A program made the position numbers and the translations under genes. Shown one piece after another: positions 44,571-54,078 of a DNA stretch of 64,000 bases. The stretch is from Paenibacillus albus (GTDB taxonomy: Bacteria; Bacillota; Bacilli; Paenibacillales; Paenibacillaceae), in the NCBI RefSeq assembly GCF_003952225.1, contig NZ_CP034437.1:1004001-1068000 (forward strand). Reading direction: 5' to 3'. Position 1 is the first letter of the stretch, and each line of letters begins with the position of its first letter. A model generated the notes under the pieces. It searched no databases. It saw only the letters and a program-made list of their open reading frames with translations, and was not told where the DNA came from.

Positions 44571-45074
44571 TTATTGAATGAATGGCTTCGCAGCTTCCTT
44601 GACCCAGTCTTGGGCGTGCGTCCAGGTGGCCCATACTGCGCTGACCCATGCACGGATCATAGCGTCTCGCGCTTCGCCGGCTTCTGTATTTAGTACATCC
44701 TGTACGGTAACAGGCGCGCTCATTCTCGGCGGAGTAAGCTCCGGCCAGGAGGATTGGCTTCGGCCAAGCGCCATGTGTACCTGCTGCACCTGTTTACCGG
44801 TGAAGCCTTGCTCTTCTACCAAGTAGAGTCCAATGAGCGAGAATGCGGTCGTTATTGATTTTGTCACACCGCCGGAATGCTGTGCGCCGTAGCAATCGAG
44901 CGCAAGCTGATGGATAAACTCCGGCTTGCCGTGCGACGTCGTGTAGAACGAGAGTTGATTGAAGAGCTCATTGCACTCACCCGAGGCATGGAAGCGCGTC
45001 GGTTCAGCAAAATACTGGTTCGGGAGCAGCAAGCCGCACCCCGGACATTTGACGATCGATTGTTTCATGGACAT
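44571..45074 (-). CDS. DUF5946-type zinc-finger-containing protein
   Basis: A 167-residue protein beginning with a CPGCG zinc-ribbon-like knuckle (IVKCPGCGLLLP). ASGECNELFNQLSFY and FIHQLALDCYGAQHSG follow, with Cys and His that could complete a metal site. The pattern fits the uncharacterised DUF5946 family. Two in-frame ATGs at 45074 and 45068 fit the GGGAGG site; the second has the better spacing. The function is unknown. About 175 bp upstream contain no gene. Confidence 0.75.
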   Translation of the reverse strand: MSMKQSIVKCPGCGLLLPNQYFAEPTRFHASGECNELFNQLSFYTTSHGKPEFIHQLALDCYGAQHSGGVTKSITTAFSLIGLYLVEEQGFTGKQVQQVHMALGRSQSSWPELTPPRMSAPVTVQDVLNTEAGEARDAMIRAWVSAVWATWTHAQDWVKEAAKPFIQ

Positions 45075-45249
45075 CCCGCCTCCCTAAAGTGAGTCTATTA
45101 TGCCAAATAGAACAAAAGAACCTTGGTTTCCGGCGGTTGCATGCAGCGAAAACGAAGGCTCTTATTGATTCTCATAACCGATCTATGAAACTTATTTAAC
45201 TCGATTATAGCGGATGGAGGAAGGATATGCACGGATTACTTAGGCAAAA

Positions 45250-46221
45250 TTAACTAAACTGCTTTCGGAGAAAAGCAATCCGTTCTCTGTTCTGGTACTC
45301 GCTTACCTCATGCCCGCTGAAAGGGTAGTCGTAGATGATCTTCTCCGACGTAATCCGGTTATAGACCGCGTAGATCGTCTCCGGCATACAGACGCTGTCC
45401 TTCCAGCCGACGGACATGAGTACCGGCACGTTGATGCGCGAAGCCAGGTTCAGCATATCGTAGTGGGCGAGCGTATGCAGCACGGCTTCAGTCCGCTCCG
45501 GATAACGCTTCAGGTGCTGGGCGATCTCCGCAAGCGAGCTGCTCGAATTCAGCACGCCATGGTCCATATTGCACATATTCGGAATGTCCGCAATAATGGC
45601 GGTTACCTTCGGATTAAGCGCAGCTGAGAGGAGTGCAAGACCGCCGCCTTGACTGCCGCCGACAGTAGCGAGCTTCGCGACATCGACTTCTGGCTGTGCC
45701 GCTGCTGCATCGACTGCACGTACCGCGTCAATTGTTAAGGCGTGATAGTAGGAACCTTCTGGAACGAGCAGGTTGCTGGACACCCAGCCTTTAATGGAGC
45801 CGGTCTGCTCCGGCATATGATTGCCGGTCTCGCCTCCTTGACCACGTACGTCGACAGCCAGCACTGCATAGCCGAGCAGCAGCCACTGCGCATAGCGCTC
45901 GGGGTAGCCGCGATCGTCGGTGTAGCCTGGGAAAGTAACAATGGTTGGGTAGGCTGCTAGGTTGGCGGCGTCAGGAGCGTGCGGCACCATGAACCAGCCG
46001 TGAATCGGCGTATCGTCATAGCCTTTATACGTTAGTTTATCGATTGTAATATGGGGAAAAGGAGACTCCTGCCGCTCGCGCTGAACGTCTAACGGTTTGT
46101 TCTCGTAAGCTTGCAGCGCGTTTTCCCAGAAGGCATCAAGCTGGGCAGGATCAATGGTAAGCTCCGCCGTATATTGCTGGAGCTCGCGTCCGCGGCGCGT
46201 AATGGTATGATTAATCGTCAT
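45250..46221 (-). CDS. Acetylxylan esterase / cephalosporin-C deacetylase (AXE1) family
   Basis: A 323-residue alpha/beta hydrolase of carbohydrate-esterase family 7 type. IVTFPGYTDDRGYPERYAQWL supplies the oxyanion loop. VDVRGQGGETGNHMP is a signature of the family, TVGGSQGGGLAL holds the nucleophile Ser, and PFSGHEVSEYQ the His. It removes acetyl groups from xylo-oligosaccharides or related small esters and is cytoplasmic. GGAGG precedes the ATG. It lies 18 bp after the MFS gene and forms an operon with it. Confidence 0.9.
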   Translation of the reverse strand: MTINHTITRRGRELQQYTAELTIDPAQLDAFWENALQAYENKPLDVQRERQESPFPHITIDKLTYKGYDDTPIHGWFMVPHAPDAANLAAYPTIVTFPGYTDDRGYPERYAQWLLLGYAVLAVDVRGQGGETGNHMPEQTGSIKGWVSSNLLVPEGSYYHALTIDAVRAVDAAAAQPEVDVAKLATVGGSQGGGLALLSAALNPKVTAIIADIPNMCNMDHGVLNSSSSLAEIAQHLKRYPERTEAVLHTLAHYDMLNLASRINVPVLMSVGWKDSVCMPETIYAVYNRITSEKIIYDYPFSGHEVSEYQNRERIAFLRKQFS

Positions 46222-46239
46222 TGTATAGTAGCCTCCAGA

Positions 46240-47484
46240 CTAGTGGAATGATTGAGTGATTGTATGCGAACTGCTTGCAGTTGAAGCCTGTCTACGGGCA
46301 GAAACAACCGTCCATACAATGACTGCCAGCAGGAGCAGAGCCGTGCCGGCGAATAGCCAGCGCACTGAATCTGGCCCGTGCTGGTCGAGGAACCAGCCGG
46401 CAGCCTTAGGCAGCAGCCCGCCGCCAATGCCTCCGCATGCCATAAGCAGGCTGGTCGTCCGCTCGGTCATGCCGGGTGTCGCCCGGTTGGCGAAGACGAG
46501 CGCAATCGCGAACATGCCTGACATCATGAAGCCAACGGCAAAAGCAAGCAAGAACGCGGCGACCACGCCTGTAAATAAAGTCATCATCAGGAACAGGATG
46601 GCTGAGACGAGACAGGTGACAATCAGATACATCGCACCGCCGATTCGGTCTGCAATTTGGCCGGAGATTAGCCGTCCAATGACCATCGCGCCCCAGAATA
46701 AGCTGATTGCGAGTGTCGCGGACGATTCGGGCAAGCCATTCGTGTGGACGAGCAGCGAAGGCAAGTAGTTAATATAGCTCATCTCAAGTCCAACGTAGAC
46801 GAAGAAGAACAGCGCGCAGGAGGCGAGAATGATGCGCATCTGCGCTTTCGATTTCTTCTTGCTGCCTGCGGAGCCGCTTCCGAGGGCTTGCGAGCCGTGG
46901 CTCGCAGCCGCGGCTATCTCTGCTGATGCGGCTGGACGGTCGAGCAGCTTCGGCCAGCAGAAGAGCCAGAGCGCGAACGTGATAACGGAGAGGGTGCCGA
47001 CGAAGCTGAAGGACAGCTTCCACAGGCCAGCTTGAATCAGCGCTGCGCCAGCGAACGGGATGAGCAGCGCGCCAACGCCGAAGAACGTTTCGACGCGGCT
47101 CATCGCCGTGTTGGCCTTCTCTCCGGAGTAGCCAATGATGAGCGAGCCGACGACCGCTTCCGTCATGCCGAGGCCTATTCCGGCAAAAGGAGCAATGGTC
47201 AGCATGACGCCCCACGGCGGGAGCGTCGCGTAAAGGAATTCAGGGATGATGATGAAGGCGAAGGAAAGCAGCAGCACAAACTTTTTGCCGCGTTTGGCAA
47301 TGAGCCATGGCGCGAACATAATGCCCACCATGCCGCCCAGGAATTGATGCATAACAAGCTGCCCGCCGTCGCTGTAGTCAATACCGTAAGCGTGGACCAT
47401 CGGTTCCATGATCGAGCCGATAACGAGCTGGCCGAGCCCGGTAACGAGATAGGCGATGCAGCCTAAGATGACAAGCCGTAACAT
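46240..47484 (-). CDS. MFS transporter
   Basis: A 414-residue protein with 12 predicted helices. LGLTEAVVGSLIIGYSG-type loops and ISLFWGAMVIGRLISGQIADRIG (MFS motif A in the second half) mark the family. It resembles FucP/sugar-proton symporter-type proteins. The ATG at 47484 has GAGGAGA seven bases upstream. The frame is open further upstream through a low-complexity region that is not coding. Co-operonic AXE1 esterase suggests uptake of an acetylated sugar. Confidence 0.87.
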   Translation of the reverse strand: MLRLVILGCIAYLVTGLGQLVIGSIMEPMVHAYGIDYSDGGQLVMHQFLGGMVGIMFAPWLIAKRGKKFVLLLSFAFIIIPEFLYATLPPWGVMLTIAPFAGIGLGMTEAVVGSLIIGYSGEKANTAMSRVETFFGVGALLIPFAGAALIQAGLWKLSFSFVGTLSVITFALWLFCWPKLLDRPAASAEIAAAASHGSQALGSGSAGSKKKSKAQMRIILASCALFFFVYVGLEMSYINYLPSLLVHTNGLPESSATLAISLFWGAMVIGRLISGQIADRIGGAMYLIVTCLVSAILFLMMTLFTGVVAAFLLAFAVGFMMSGMFAIALVFANRATPGMTERTTSLLMACGGIGGGLLPKAAGWFLDQHGPDSVRWLFAGTALLLLAVIVWTVVSARRQASTASSSHTITQSFH

Positions 47485-47639
47485 TTTAATTCTCCTCACT
47501 GGAAGTTCTGAATTCTGATTTCTGTAGTGCGGAATCGGGAAGGTTAAAAGACGAAAAATGAACACCTGAACAGACTGTCTCCACCATAACATAATTGGGA
47601 GTGGGGGACGATAGGGAAAGTGAGTGGTTGGGATGGCTA

Positions 47640-47850
47640 AGCTGCGTAGTGGCCCGCCCACCAGCCGACCAACGGCCAACCACGAATCACAATCGTCAAC
47701 GATCAACCGTGACTCGCCCACCGCCAAACGGCCAACCAGTGCCATGGCCATTGCCGCGCACCGAACGATCACCCACGAACCGCGCACCCCCAGCCAGCAA
47801 CCAAGCAACCACGCCCACCAACGCCCACGAATCTCCGATCGCTCTCCACC
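47640..47850. repeat. CA/CCAAC-rich biased intergenic segment
   Basis: Over about 210 bp the plus strand is made largely of C and A (ACCAACGGCCAAC, AGCAACCAAGCAACC). The complementary strand is correspondingly G/T-rich. GGCCAACCA is seen more than once. No promoter, hairpin or coding frame was convincing in it. It fills much of the gap between the MFS gene and the TAACGAA element. Confidence 0.55.
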
Positions 47851-47852
47851 AT

Positions 47853-47917
47853 CTAACGAATCGTACAGCGCTTATTAAGCGGATAATCGAGCTTTTGAAA
47901 TTTTAACGAACCTCAGA
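47853..47917. repeat. TAACGAA-bounded intergenic repeat, copy 2
   Basis: It has the same order as the copy at 31132: CTAACGAA, CTTATTAAGC, GCTTTTGAAA, TTAACGAA, CAGA. Two more TTCGTTAG words at about 47978 and 48031 are in inverted orientation and could pair with it. Confidence 0.75.
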
Positions 47918-48055
47918 AGTCTTATTGCGATCAAATTGCCCTCGAGGAATGCATTTTTATGGAAATAACGTTTCTCCAGTTCGTTAGAACAATTCAGACT
48001 ACATTTTGGCTCCAATAACGCTTTCTGGGTTCGTTAGCGCTGGCGTGGACCGCAA

Positions 48056-48089
48056 AAGAACCCGCACTCTGAGCTCAGCGCGGGTTCTT
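48056..48089 (-). terminator. Terminator of the helicase gene
   Basis: AAGAACCCGC pairs with GCGGGTTCTT (48080-48089). On the minus strand TTTTGC follows. Confidence 0.8.
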
Positions 48090-48094
48090 CTAAT

Positions 48095-51000
48095 CTATCG
48101 CAGATTACTCGGCCACAGGACGAGTGAGCGGTTGTCACGCTCGGCGCCCAGCGTCCGCAATGTCTCTGCTGCTTCGGACTCGATGATGGGCTCGCCATTC
48201 CAGCGATCGACCCTAATCTTGCTCAGCTTCTGCTGGCGAAGCAGCGTGCGGAAGATCTCCTTCAGCGGCACTGTGTTATCCGCTGCGGGGGAAGCCGGTT
48301 CGCCGCCGCTAAGGCTGCCGTCGCTGTCGCTAGCCTGCGGCAGTTCCACGATGCTGCGACCGTTGTTCTCCAGCCAATACCGCCAGCGTCCATGCTGGAG
48401 CACGAGGAAGTTGCCGCTTTTGCGAGCGAAGCCGGTGCCTTTGCCAGCGGAAGGCCAGCCCGAGGCGAGGCCGAATGGATTGGCGGGATCGGTCGAGGCA
48501 AGCACCGTAATCGTATCGCTGTCCTGATTGATCATCGGCTGACGGACTGAATCAATATGCTCGCGTCTTGCAAATTGCAGTGTCTGAACACCCTGCACGA
48601 GCAAGCCGCGCGTGACGACACCCCATTGCTCGAGCTGTTTCAACACTTGGAGCATCTCATCCCAGCTGAAGGGGGACAACTGCTGCACGAGATCTTTGGA
48701 CACGATACCGAAGCTGTCCAGCAAATGCTGCGTCCAGTGCAGCGCCGACTCCGACAAGTCGGAGGTAACCGCGCGCAGCTCAGCGGCGCCCAGCGAGTGG
48801 GCGGCAGCATTCTCGTCGTCGTCGTTAGTGTGAGCCCCAGCGGAACTGCGCGGCGTGCTGCCGGCAACGCCCGGACGCTGGGCGGTACCGCCCACGCCAA
48901 CAGTGTCATCGCCAGTTGGCTCCGCAAGGGAGCCGGTCCAGTACCAGCGCCCGAGTCCGGAGCCGGTCCGCGCGAGCTGCTTACCCTTCGTGAGCAGCTG
49001 CAAGCGCAGCGGCGCAAACTGGTCGTTGGAGACCGCGCCTTCCCAGACGAGCTCGAGCAGCTCCTCCAGCAGCTCGGAAGGCACTTTGCCGTAGTCGCGG
49101 CTAAGCCGTGTCAGGAAGCTGGCACCGCCATCCTGCAGCAGTCCAAGCAGCCGCGGGTGCTTCGTACCGGATGCTGTCCAAGCTGCGAAGGACTGCGCGA
49201 TAATCGGCGCATACAGCGGCTTGGAATCGGTGAGGAAGAAGGCGATCTTGCCTTCCTTCTCGGACTCTTCCTTGCGACCAAGCCAGATCACTTCGCCTGA
49301 CGCGCACAGCAGATCCAGATCTTCTTTCCGGTAGCCTGTGACACGGGCTGGAAAGATGAGCGATTCCCAGTGCGAAGCAGGAAGGAAGAAGCCCTGCAGC
49401 CGCTCGATGACAATTCGCAAGCCGTCAATGCCGCTAAGCTGAGTGCCGGATAAAGCATGCTGGAGCGAGGACATATGCGCGCACCAGCGTATGGGGTCAA
49501 CCGGCTCAGCCTGCTTGCGCGCCTGCTCCAGCGTTAACCGAATGAGCCGCCTCGCTACTTGGCGGCTCGTCCATATCCGTTCTTGGCCGCTCTCGGCGAA
49601 TGGCGCGAGCTCGGTCCGGTCAAGCGCGAGCAGCACGTCCGCGACACGCGCCGCGTCTTCAGCGGACAATGCCGGATACCGTTCCCGCAGCTCCGCTTCG
49701 GTGAACGAAATCCGGTGCTCCGCGAAGCGCCCGGCTACGAAGGCGATTGCGCGCTCGCTCTGCGGGAACTCGGCGTACAGCTCGCGTTCCTCGGCGCAGA
49801 TCCAGCGCTGCACGCCATTGCCGATCTCCAGCAGTGCAACGCGATCAGTCGCCGCAAGCACCTGCAGCCACTCGGCGACCTCGCCGCCCGCGACAGCAAT
49901 AAGCTCGTCCACGCTCATGTCGCCCCGCCGCTTCAGCAGCGCGTATAGCTCATCGGCGTTCGCAGGAATGAGCTGGCCGGCATCGAGCCGGTCCTGCTCC
50001 GCCTGCGCGATCGCAGGATCGACCGCACGCTGAACAGCTTCCTCGCCGAACAGCTCTCCCGCGAGAGATTTGCTGACGCTAAGCAGCTGCAGCTGAGTCG
50101 CCTCGCTAAGCCCGTCGCCTTCATACAGCAAAGAGTTCGCGTAATCAGCCATAAACTGCACGGCAAAGGGAGAAGGAGCTTGCGATTCCTTAACCGATAC
50201 TTCAATATCCCCGGAAGCAATGCCATCAAGCATCCTTCGAAGCCCCTTCGTATCGAGGTACTCATGCAAGCATTCCCGCATCGCTTCCTGCAAATAAGGG
50301 AATTGCTCCGCATAGGGAAGCGACTGCTTCAGCAGCTCTTCCGAGCGGAACCGCTTCTGCCACATCGGCGTGCGCGTGAAGCTGCGCGAGAGCAGCAGCG
50401 ACGTTTCTGCAATCCGGCGAAAAGAAATCGCCAGCAGCGGAGAGCCTGTAATGGCCTCCGTTAGCAGCATTTCAAGACTTGCCGCTGTAATTTGCCATAA
50501 CGTCTGCAGCCAAGAGGCATCCCATTCCGGCACGACCAGCTCAATGCCGTTATCTTTGGCGTTGCCGTAGAGGTTGTACGGGAGCAATCGCTGAAATTGC
50601 CGCTGGATGGCAAGCAGCCACGTTCGGTTCAGACGCCGCCCATACGGATTATGAATAATGATTCGGGTCTGGTTCATTAGATCCCGGTAATGTTCGATAA
50701 TGATTCGTTTCGACGTCGGTACGCCAAGCGCCCGGTGCTGCGCGCGAATAAGATCAATTAGCTCGGATGCGGCGTACGAGTCAAGCCCATACTCGGTATC
50801 AAGCCATGCGATTGCAGCTTGGTCGCGTTCCCAAGCTTGCCCGTCATCGTTTAATTGAAGCGCTAGCCGTACCGTCGATAGTTCCTCCAAAAACTCGCCC
50901 AGCTGAATACCGATCTCGTAGCTTCTGCCGGTTGCCTCTGCATTCCAGAACGGGATTTCGCTGAAGCGATTCGGCGCCTCCTTGACGTAGACGCGGTCAT

Positions 51001-52756
51001 TGTCGATGCGGCTGATCATCCAAGAGCTAGTGCCGAGCTGAAAAACATCCCCGGCGCGGCTCTCTGAGATATATTCCTCATCCAGCTCGCCCAGCAGCGT
51101 GCGGCTCTCGTGATGGTGAACCGGGTAGTTAGCGCTGGACGGTATTGTGCCTGCGCCCGTAACGGCAGCCATCGCGGTGTTGGCGCGTTTATGCAGCCAA
51201 TCTGCACTGCGATCCCAATCAATGAGAGGGCGGGCAAAAGGATAAAATCCCGAAAGCACCTTTAGCGCTGCTTCCAGCCGCTCGCGCGGAAAGGTCCGAT
51301 AGCATTCGCTTCCCGCGATGAGTCTATGCAGCTCGCCAACCGATATGTCGGCAGCAGCGACTATAGAAGTCATATGCTGCGACAGCACATCAAGCGGCTC
51401 ATGCGGCAGGACAATCGCTTCAATGTAGCGCCTTGCAATGTCGCGGCAGAGCACCGCCGCTTCCGGCAGCTCGCTTCGCTGCCGAACCACGATAAAGCCG
51501 CGGCTGACGTCGCCGACGGAATGTCCCGCACGCCCGATGCGCTGGATACCCGCTGCGGCGGCTTTGGGTGAATCGACCTGAATAACGAGGTCGACGTGCC
51601 CGACGTCAATGCCGAGCTCAAGCGAGGAGGTGGCAACGAGGCAGCGCAGCTCGCCTGCCTTCAGCATCTGCTCAACCTCGAGCCGCCGCTCGCGCGCGAG
51701 GCTGCCATGATGGGCGCGCGCCAGCTCATAGCCGGCGTGCTCGTTCAGCCGCAGCACGAGCCGCTCGCACATGCGGCGGCTGTTCACGAACAAGAGCACG
51801 GAGCGCGCGCCTTCCATTAGCGCCATCATCCTCTCGATGATGGGCTGCCACACGCCGTCGCGCGTCCGAGCAGGCTGGCTCAGGTCCGGCATCGTAACGC
51901 GGACCTGCATCTGCTTCGTCATCGCGCTCTCGACGATGACGACTGGCCTCTGCGCATAGCTAAGCGAATGCGCAGGCTGCTCCTCGAGCTCGAGCGGTGC
52001 CGCGTCGGCGTTCGCCGTAACATGCGCGACTCCCTGTGACTCCGCAACCCGAGCTCCGCCCAATCGCCGCGGCTCCCAGCCGCCGAGGAACCGTGCCACT
52101 CGCGACAGCGGCTTCTGCGTGGCAGACACGCCTATGCGCTGTACGGGCCGCCCTGCGAGTGCGGTCAGCCGCTCAAGCGATAGCGACAGATGCGCGCCGC
52201 GCTTGTCGCTGGCAAGACTGTGGATCTCGTCGACAATCACCGTCTCGACTGTGCCGAGCATCCCTCGACCTTTTTCCGAGGTCAGCAGCAAATAGAGCGA
52301 CTCCGGCGTCGTCACGAGGACGTCGGGCGGTCGCTTCGCCATGCGTACCCGTTCACTGGACGGTGTGTCGCCTGTACGTACAGCAGATCGAATGGAAGGC
52401 CATTCGCGGCCCTGCTCTGCAGCAAAGCGATCAATCTCGTCCATGAATCCGACGAGGTGGTGATGAATATCATTGTTCAGCGCTTTTAGCGGTGTGATAT
52501 AGAGCACTCTTACGCCTGGTGTGAGGCTGATTTTGCGCATAGCAGCATCTGCCTTCGCCAATGCAATCCGATTAATGCACGGAAGGAGGGCGGCAAGCGT
52601 CTTGCCTGAGCCAGTCGGCGCAGCGATTAAGGTATGTTGATCTTGCATAATCGAAGCCCATGCATCGAGCTGCACGGGGGTAGGGTCGCCGAAGCTGTGT
52701 GCGAACCAGCCGGCTAATGTATGGTGAAACCCTGCCGAAGCGAAGGGAGGTAGCAT
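48095..52756 (-). CDS. Lhr-type large DEAD/DEAH helicase
   Basis: The protein has 1553 residues. The two RecA-like domains span about 1-430: Q-motif-like DPTPVQLDAW, Walker A in APTGSGKT, DEIH in VETVIVDEIHSLASDKRG, and RIGRAGHSVGDVSRG as motif VI. The Lhr-specific winged helix and core follow, with a long C-terminal part to 1553. Lhr-type enzymes are DNA/RNA helicases linked to DNA repair or RNA processing. The ATG at 52756 has AAAGGAG seven bases upstream. One segment near 1290-1330 is a low-complexity, poorly conserved linker (VGVGGTAQRPGVAGS). Confidence 0.92.
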   Translation of the reverse strand: MLPPFASAGFHHTLAGWFAHSFGDPTPVQLDAWASIMQDQHTLIAAPTGSGKTLAALLPCINRIALAKADAAMRKISLTPGVRVLYITPLKALNNDIHHHLVGFMDEIDRFAAEQGREWPSIRSAVRTGDTPSSERVRMAKRPPDVLVTTPESLYLLLTSEKGRGMLGTVETVIVDEIHSLASDKRGAHLSLSLERLTALAGRPVQRIGVSATQKPLSRVARFLGGWEPRRLGGARVAESQGVAHVTANADAAPLELEEQPAHSLSYAQRPVVIVESAMTKQMQVRVTMPDLSQPARTRDGVWQPIIERMMALMEGARSVLLFVNSRRMCERLVLRLNEHAGYELARAHHGSLARERRLEVEQMLKAGELRCLVATSSLELGIDVGHVDLVIQVDSPKAAAAGIQRIGRAGHSVGDVSRGFIVVRQRSELPEAAVLCRDIARRYIEAIVLPHEPLDVLSQHMTSIVAAADISVGELHRLIAGSECYRTFPRERLEAALKVLSGFYPFARPLIDWDRSADWLHKRANTAMAAVTGAGTIPSSANYPVHHHESRTLLGELDEEYISESRAGDVFQLGTSSWMISRIDNDRVYVKEAPNRFSEIPFWNAEATGRSYEIGIQLGEFLEELSTVRLALQLNDDGQAWERDQAAIAWLDTEYGLDSYAASELIDLIRAQHRALGVPTSKRIIIEHYRDLMNQTRIIIHNPYGRRLNRTWLLAIQRQFQRLLPYNLYGNAKDNGIELVVPEWDASWLQTLWQITAASLEMLLTEAITGSPLLAISFRRIAETSLLLSRSFTRTPMWQKRFRSEELLKQSLPYAEQFPYLQEAMRECLHEYLDTKGLRRMLDGIASGDIEVSVKESQAPSPFAVQFMADYANSLLYEGDGLSEATQLQLLSVSKSLAGELFGEEAVQRAVDPAIAQAEQDRLDAGQLIPANADELYALLKRRGDMSVDELIAVAGGEVAEWLQVLAATDRVALLEIGNGVQRWICAEERELYAEFPQSERAIAFVAGRFAEHRISFTEAELRERYPALSAEDAARVADVLLALDRTELAPFAESGQERIWTSRQVARRLIRLTLEQARKQAEPVDPIRWCAHMSSLQHALSGTQLSGIDGLRIVIERLQGFFLPASHWESLIFPARVTGYRKEDLDLLCASGEVIWLGRKEESEKEGKIAFFLTDSKPLYAPIIAQSFAAWTASGTKHPRLLGLLQDGGASFLTRLSRDYGKVPSELLEELLELVWEGAVSNDQFAPLRLQLLTKGKQLARTGSGLGRWYWTGSLAEPTGDDTVGVGGTAQRPGVAGSTPRSSAGAHTNDDDENAAAHSLGAAELRAVTSDLSESALHWTQHLLDSFGIVSKDLVQQLSPFSWDEMLQVLKQLEQWGVVTRGLLVQGVQTLQFARREHIDSVRQPMINQDSDTITVLASTDPANPFGLASGWPSAGKGTGFARKSGNFLVLQHGRWRYWLENNGRSIVELPQASDSDGSLSGGEPASPAADNTVPLKEIFRTLLRQQKLSKIRVDRWNGEPIIESEAAETLRTLGAERDNRSLVLWPSNLR

Positions 52757-52971
52757 CGCGAAGCTCCTTTGCCGTTTAATCACTTATTTTTGAACCACTC
52801 GCCTGTTTCTTCCATTCTATCATCCTACTATTCATCTTTTGTAAATTGATTCCTATTTAGTCAGCTTCGAAGCTGCTTTGCTCAAAATAAATCCGGTCAG
52901 TTTCCGAACCTTTCGACATAGAATTTAGAAAAATAACTCTCAGCCAAATAAAATCGGGAGGTATCTGCCAT

Positions 52972-53391
52972 ATGTCAGGATGGCGAGACAGCTTAGAGAA
53001 GCGCAAAGTAGAGTGGAGGAAGCTGGAGTATGCAATGACGGATACGCTTGCCGGCAGACGGGTGCTGCGAGTTGCAGGACCGCGTTCTCCAAGGCTCACG
53101 ACGCCGGTATCAAAGGCGATCCGACAAGAGGAGCTGGCCACTGTCGGGGAGACATTCGACGCTGGACTTGCTTGCTTCTGCCTAGGGGAGCTATCGCCGC
53201 AGCAACGCGGGCATTTCCTGCAGAACTGGCATGCGAGGCTTGCATCAGGAGCAACGGTTGTGATGGCGGATCGCCGAAGTGAGGGCTGCGCGACGCCTGT
53301 AGAGCTATATGATCTATTCGCCCCGCTTGGCACCGCGCTCGATGTCCAGGTCGGCCGTACGTTCTGGTGGGTCCGCTATAAACGCAAATAA
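52972..53391 (+). CDS. Short methyltransferase-like hypothetical protein
   Basis: The protein has 139 residues. AGLACFCLGELSPQQRGHFL and LASGATVVMADRRSEG resemble motifs IV-VI of class I SAM-dependent methyltransferases. The SAM-binding glycine loop (motif I) is missing. RVGRTFWWV at the end matches the last strand of such folds. It is probably a degenerate or truncated relative. GGGAGGT lies about ten bases before the ATG, and a strong terminator follows, so it looks like an intact gene. Confidence 0.6.
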   Translation: MSGWRDSLEKRKVEWRKLEYAMTDTLAGRRVLRVAGPRSPRLTTPVSKAIRQEELATVGETFDAGLACFCLGELSPQQRGHFLQNWHARLASGATVVMADRRSEGCATPVELYDLFAPLGTALDVQVGRTFWWVRYKRK

Positions 53392-53410
53392 TCCGGCAGT
53401 CAGCATAAAC

Positions 53411-53450
53411 AAAAAACGAGCTCGCCTCAACTGAGGTGAACTCGTTTTTT
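53411..53450. terminator. Bidirectional terminator
   Basis: AAAAAACGAG pairs with CTCGTTTTTT, with a second inner stem CGCCTCA/TGAGGTG. Confidence 0.92.
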
Positions 53451-53564
53451 GCAAGACATTATTGAATTTATTGTTTTACCTATATAAATTCACATAATGT
53501 CTCCGCGAAACGTAAGCTTTTGCCAATAAGGAGGCGACAGCCGTTTACGCTTGCAAGTACTAAA

Positions 53565-54062
53565 TTAATCGGAGTCTCCATCGCCTGGTTCATCAGACGG
53601 CTCGTCAGCGTATTTCTCATACGTTTGCGGGCTCATAACGCGGCGTGCAGTTACATAGCGTTTTGAATAGTAGGAATCACCAAGCGCACTGATCGTTACA
53701 CCTTTGCTCGAAGAAGCGTGTGCAAACTTGCCATCTCCAAGGTAGATGCCGACATGCGAGATTCCTTTGCCAGTCGTATTGAAAAATACGAGGTCGCCAG
53801 CAATCAAATCATCTTTCGCGATTTTCTTGCCGAGCGTTGCTTGCGAACGGGATGCATGTGGAATGCTGACGCCCAGTTTACCGTACACATACATGGTAAA
53901 TCCGGAGCAGTCAAACCCTTTCGTCGTTGTTCCCGTGTAAGAATACGGGGTGCCGATCACATCATTGATGACGCCTACCATTTTGGATTCAGCAAAAACG
54001 CTTCCAACTTGGAATAATAGGAGCATCGAAAGACCGATCAGTAGTGCGGAAATCTTTTTCAA
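53565..54062 (-). CDS. NlpC/P60 cell-wall peptidase
   Basis: A secreted 165-residue peptidase. The signal peptide (MKKISALLIGLSMLLLFQVG) likely ends at VFA, residue 24. The NlpC/P60 domain has catalytic Cys52 in FDCSG, His103 in ISHVGIY and His115 in FAHASS. It cleaves peptidoglycan stem peptides, typically gamma-D-Glu-meso-DAP. The acidic tail (YADEPSDEPGDGDSD) is probably disordered. A ydaO-type c-di-AMP riboswitch lies just upstream, consistent with control of cell-wall hydrolysis by c-di-AMP and osmotic state. Confidence 0.93.
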   Translation of the reverse strand: MKKISALLIGLSMLLLFQVGSVFAESKMVGVINDVIGTPYSYTGTTTKGFDCSGFTMYVYGKLGVSIPHASRSQATLGKKIAKDDLIAGDLVFFNTTGKGISHVGIYLGDGKFAHASSSKGVTISALGDSYYSKRYVTARRVMSPQTYEKYADEPSDEPGDGDSD

Positions 54063-54078
54063 AACAGGAAACTCCTTC

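Noticed and set aside
47485..47808. N-terminal extension of the MFS transporter
   Set aside because: It covers the biased CA-rich segment and has no ribosome site; GAGGAGA marks the start at 47484.
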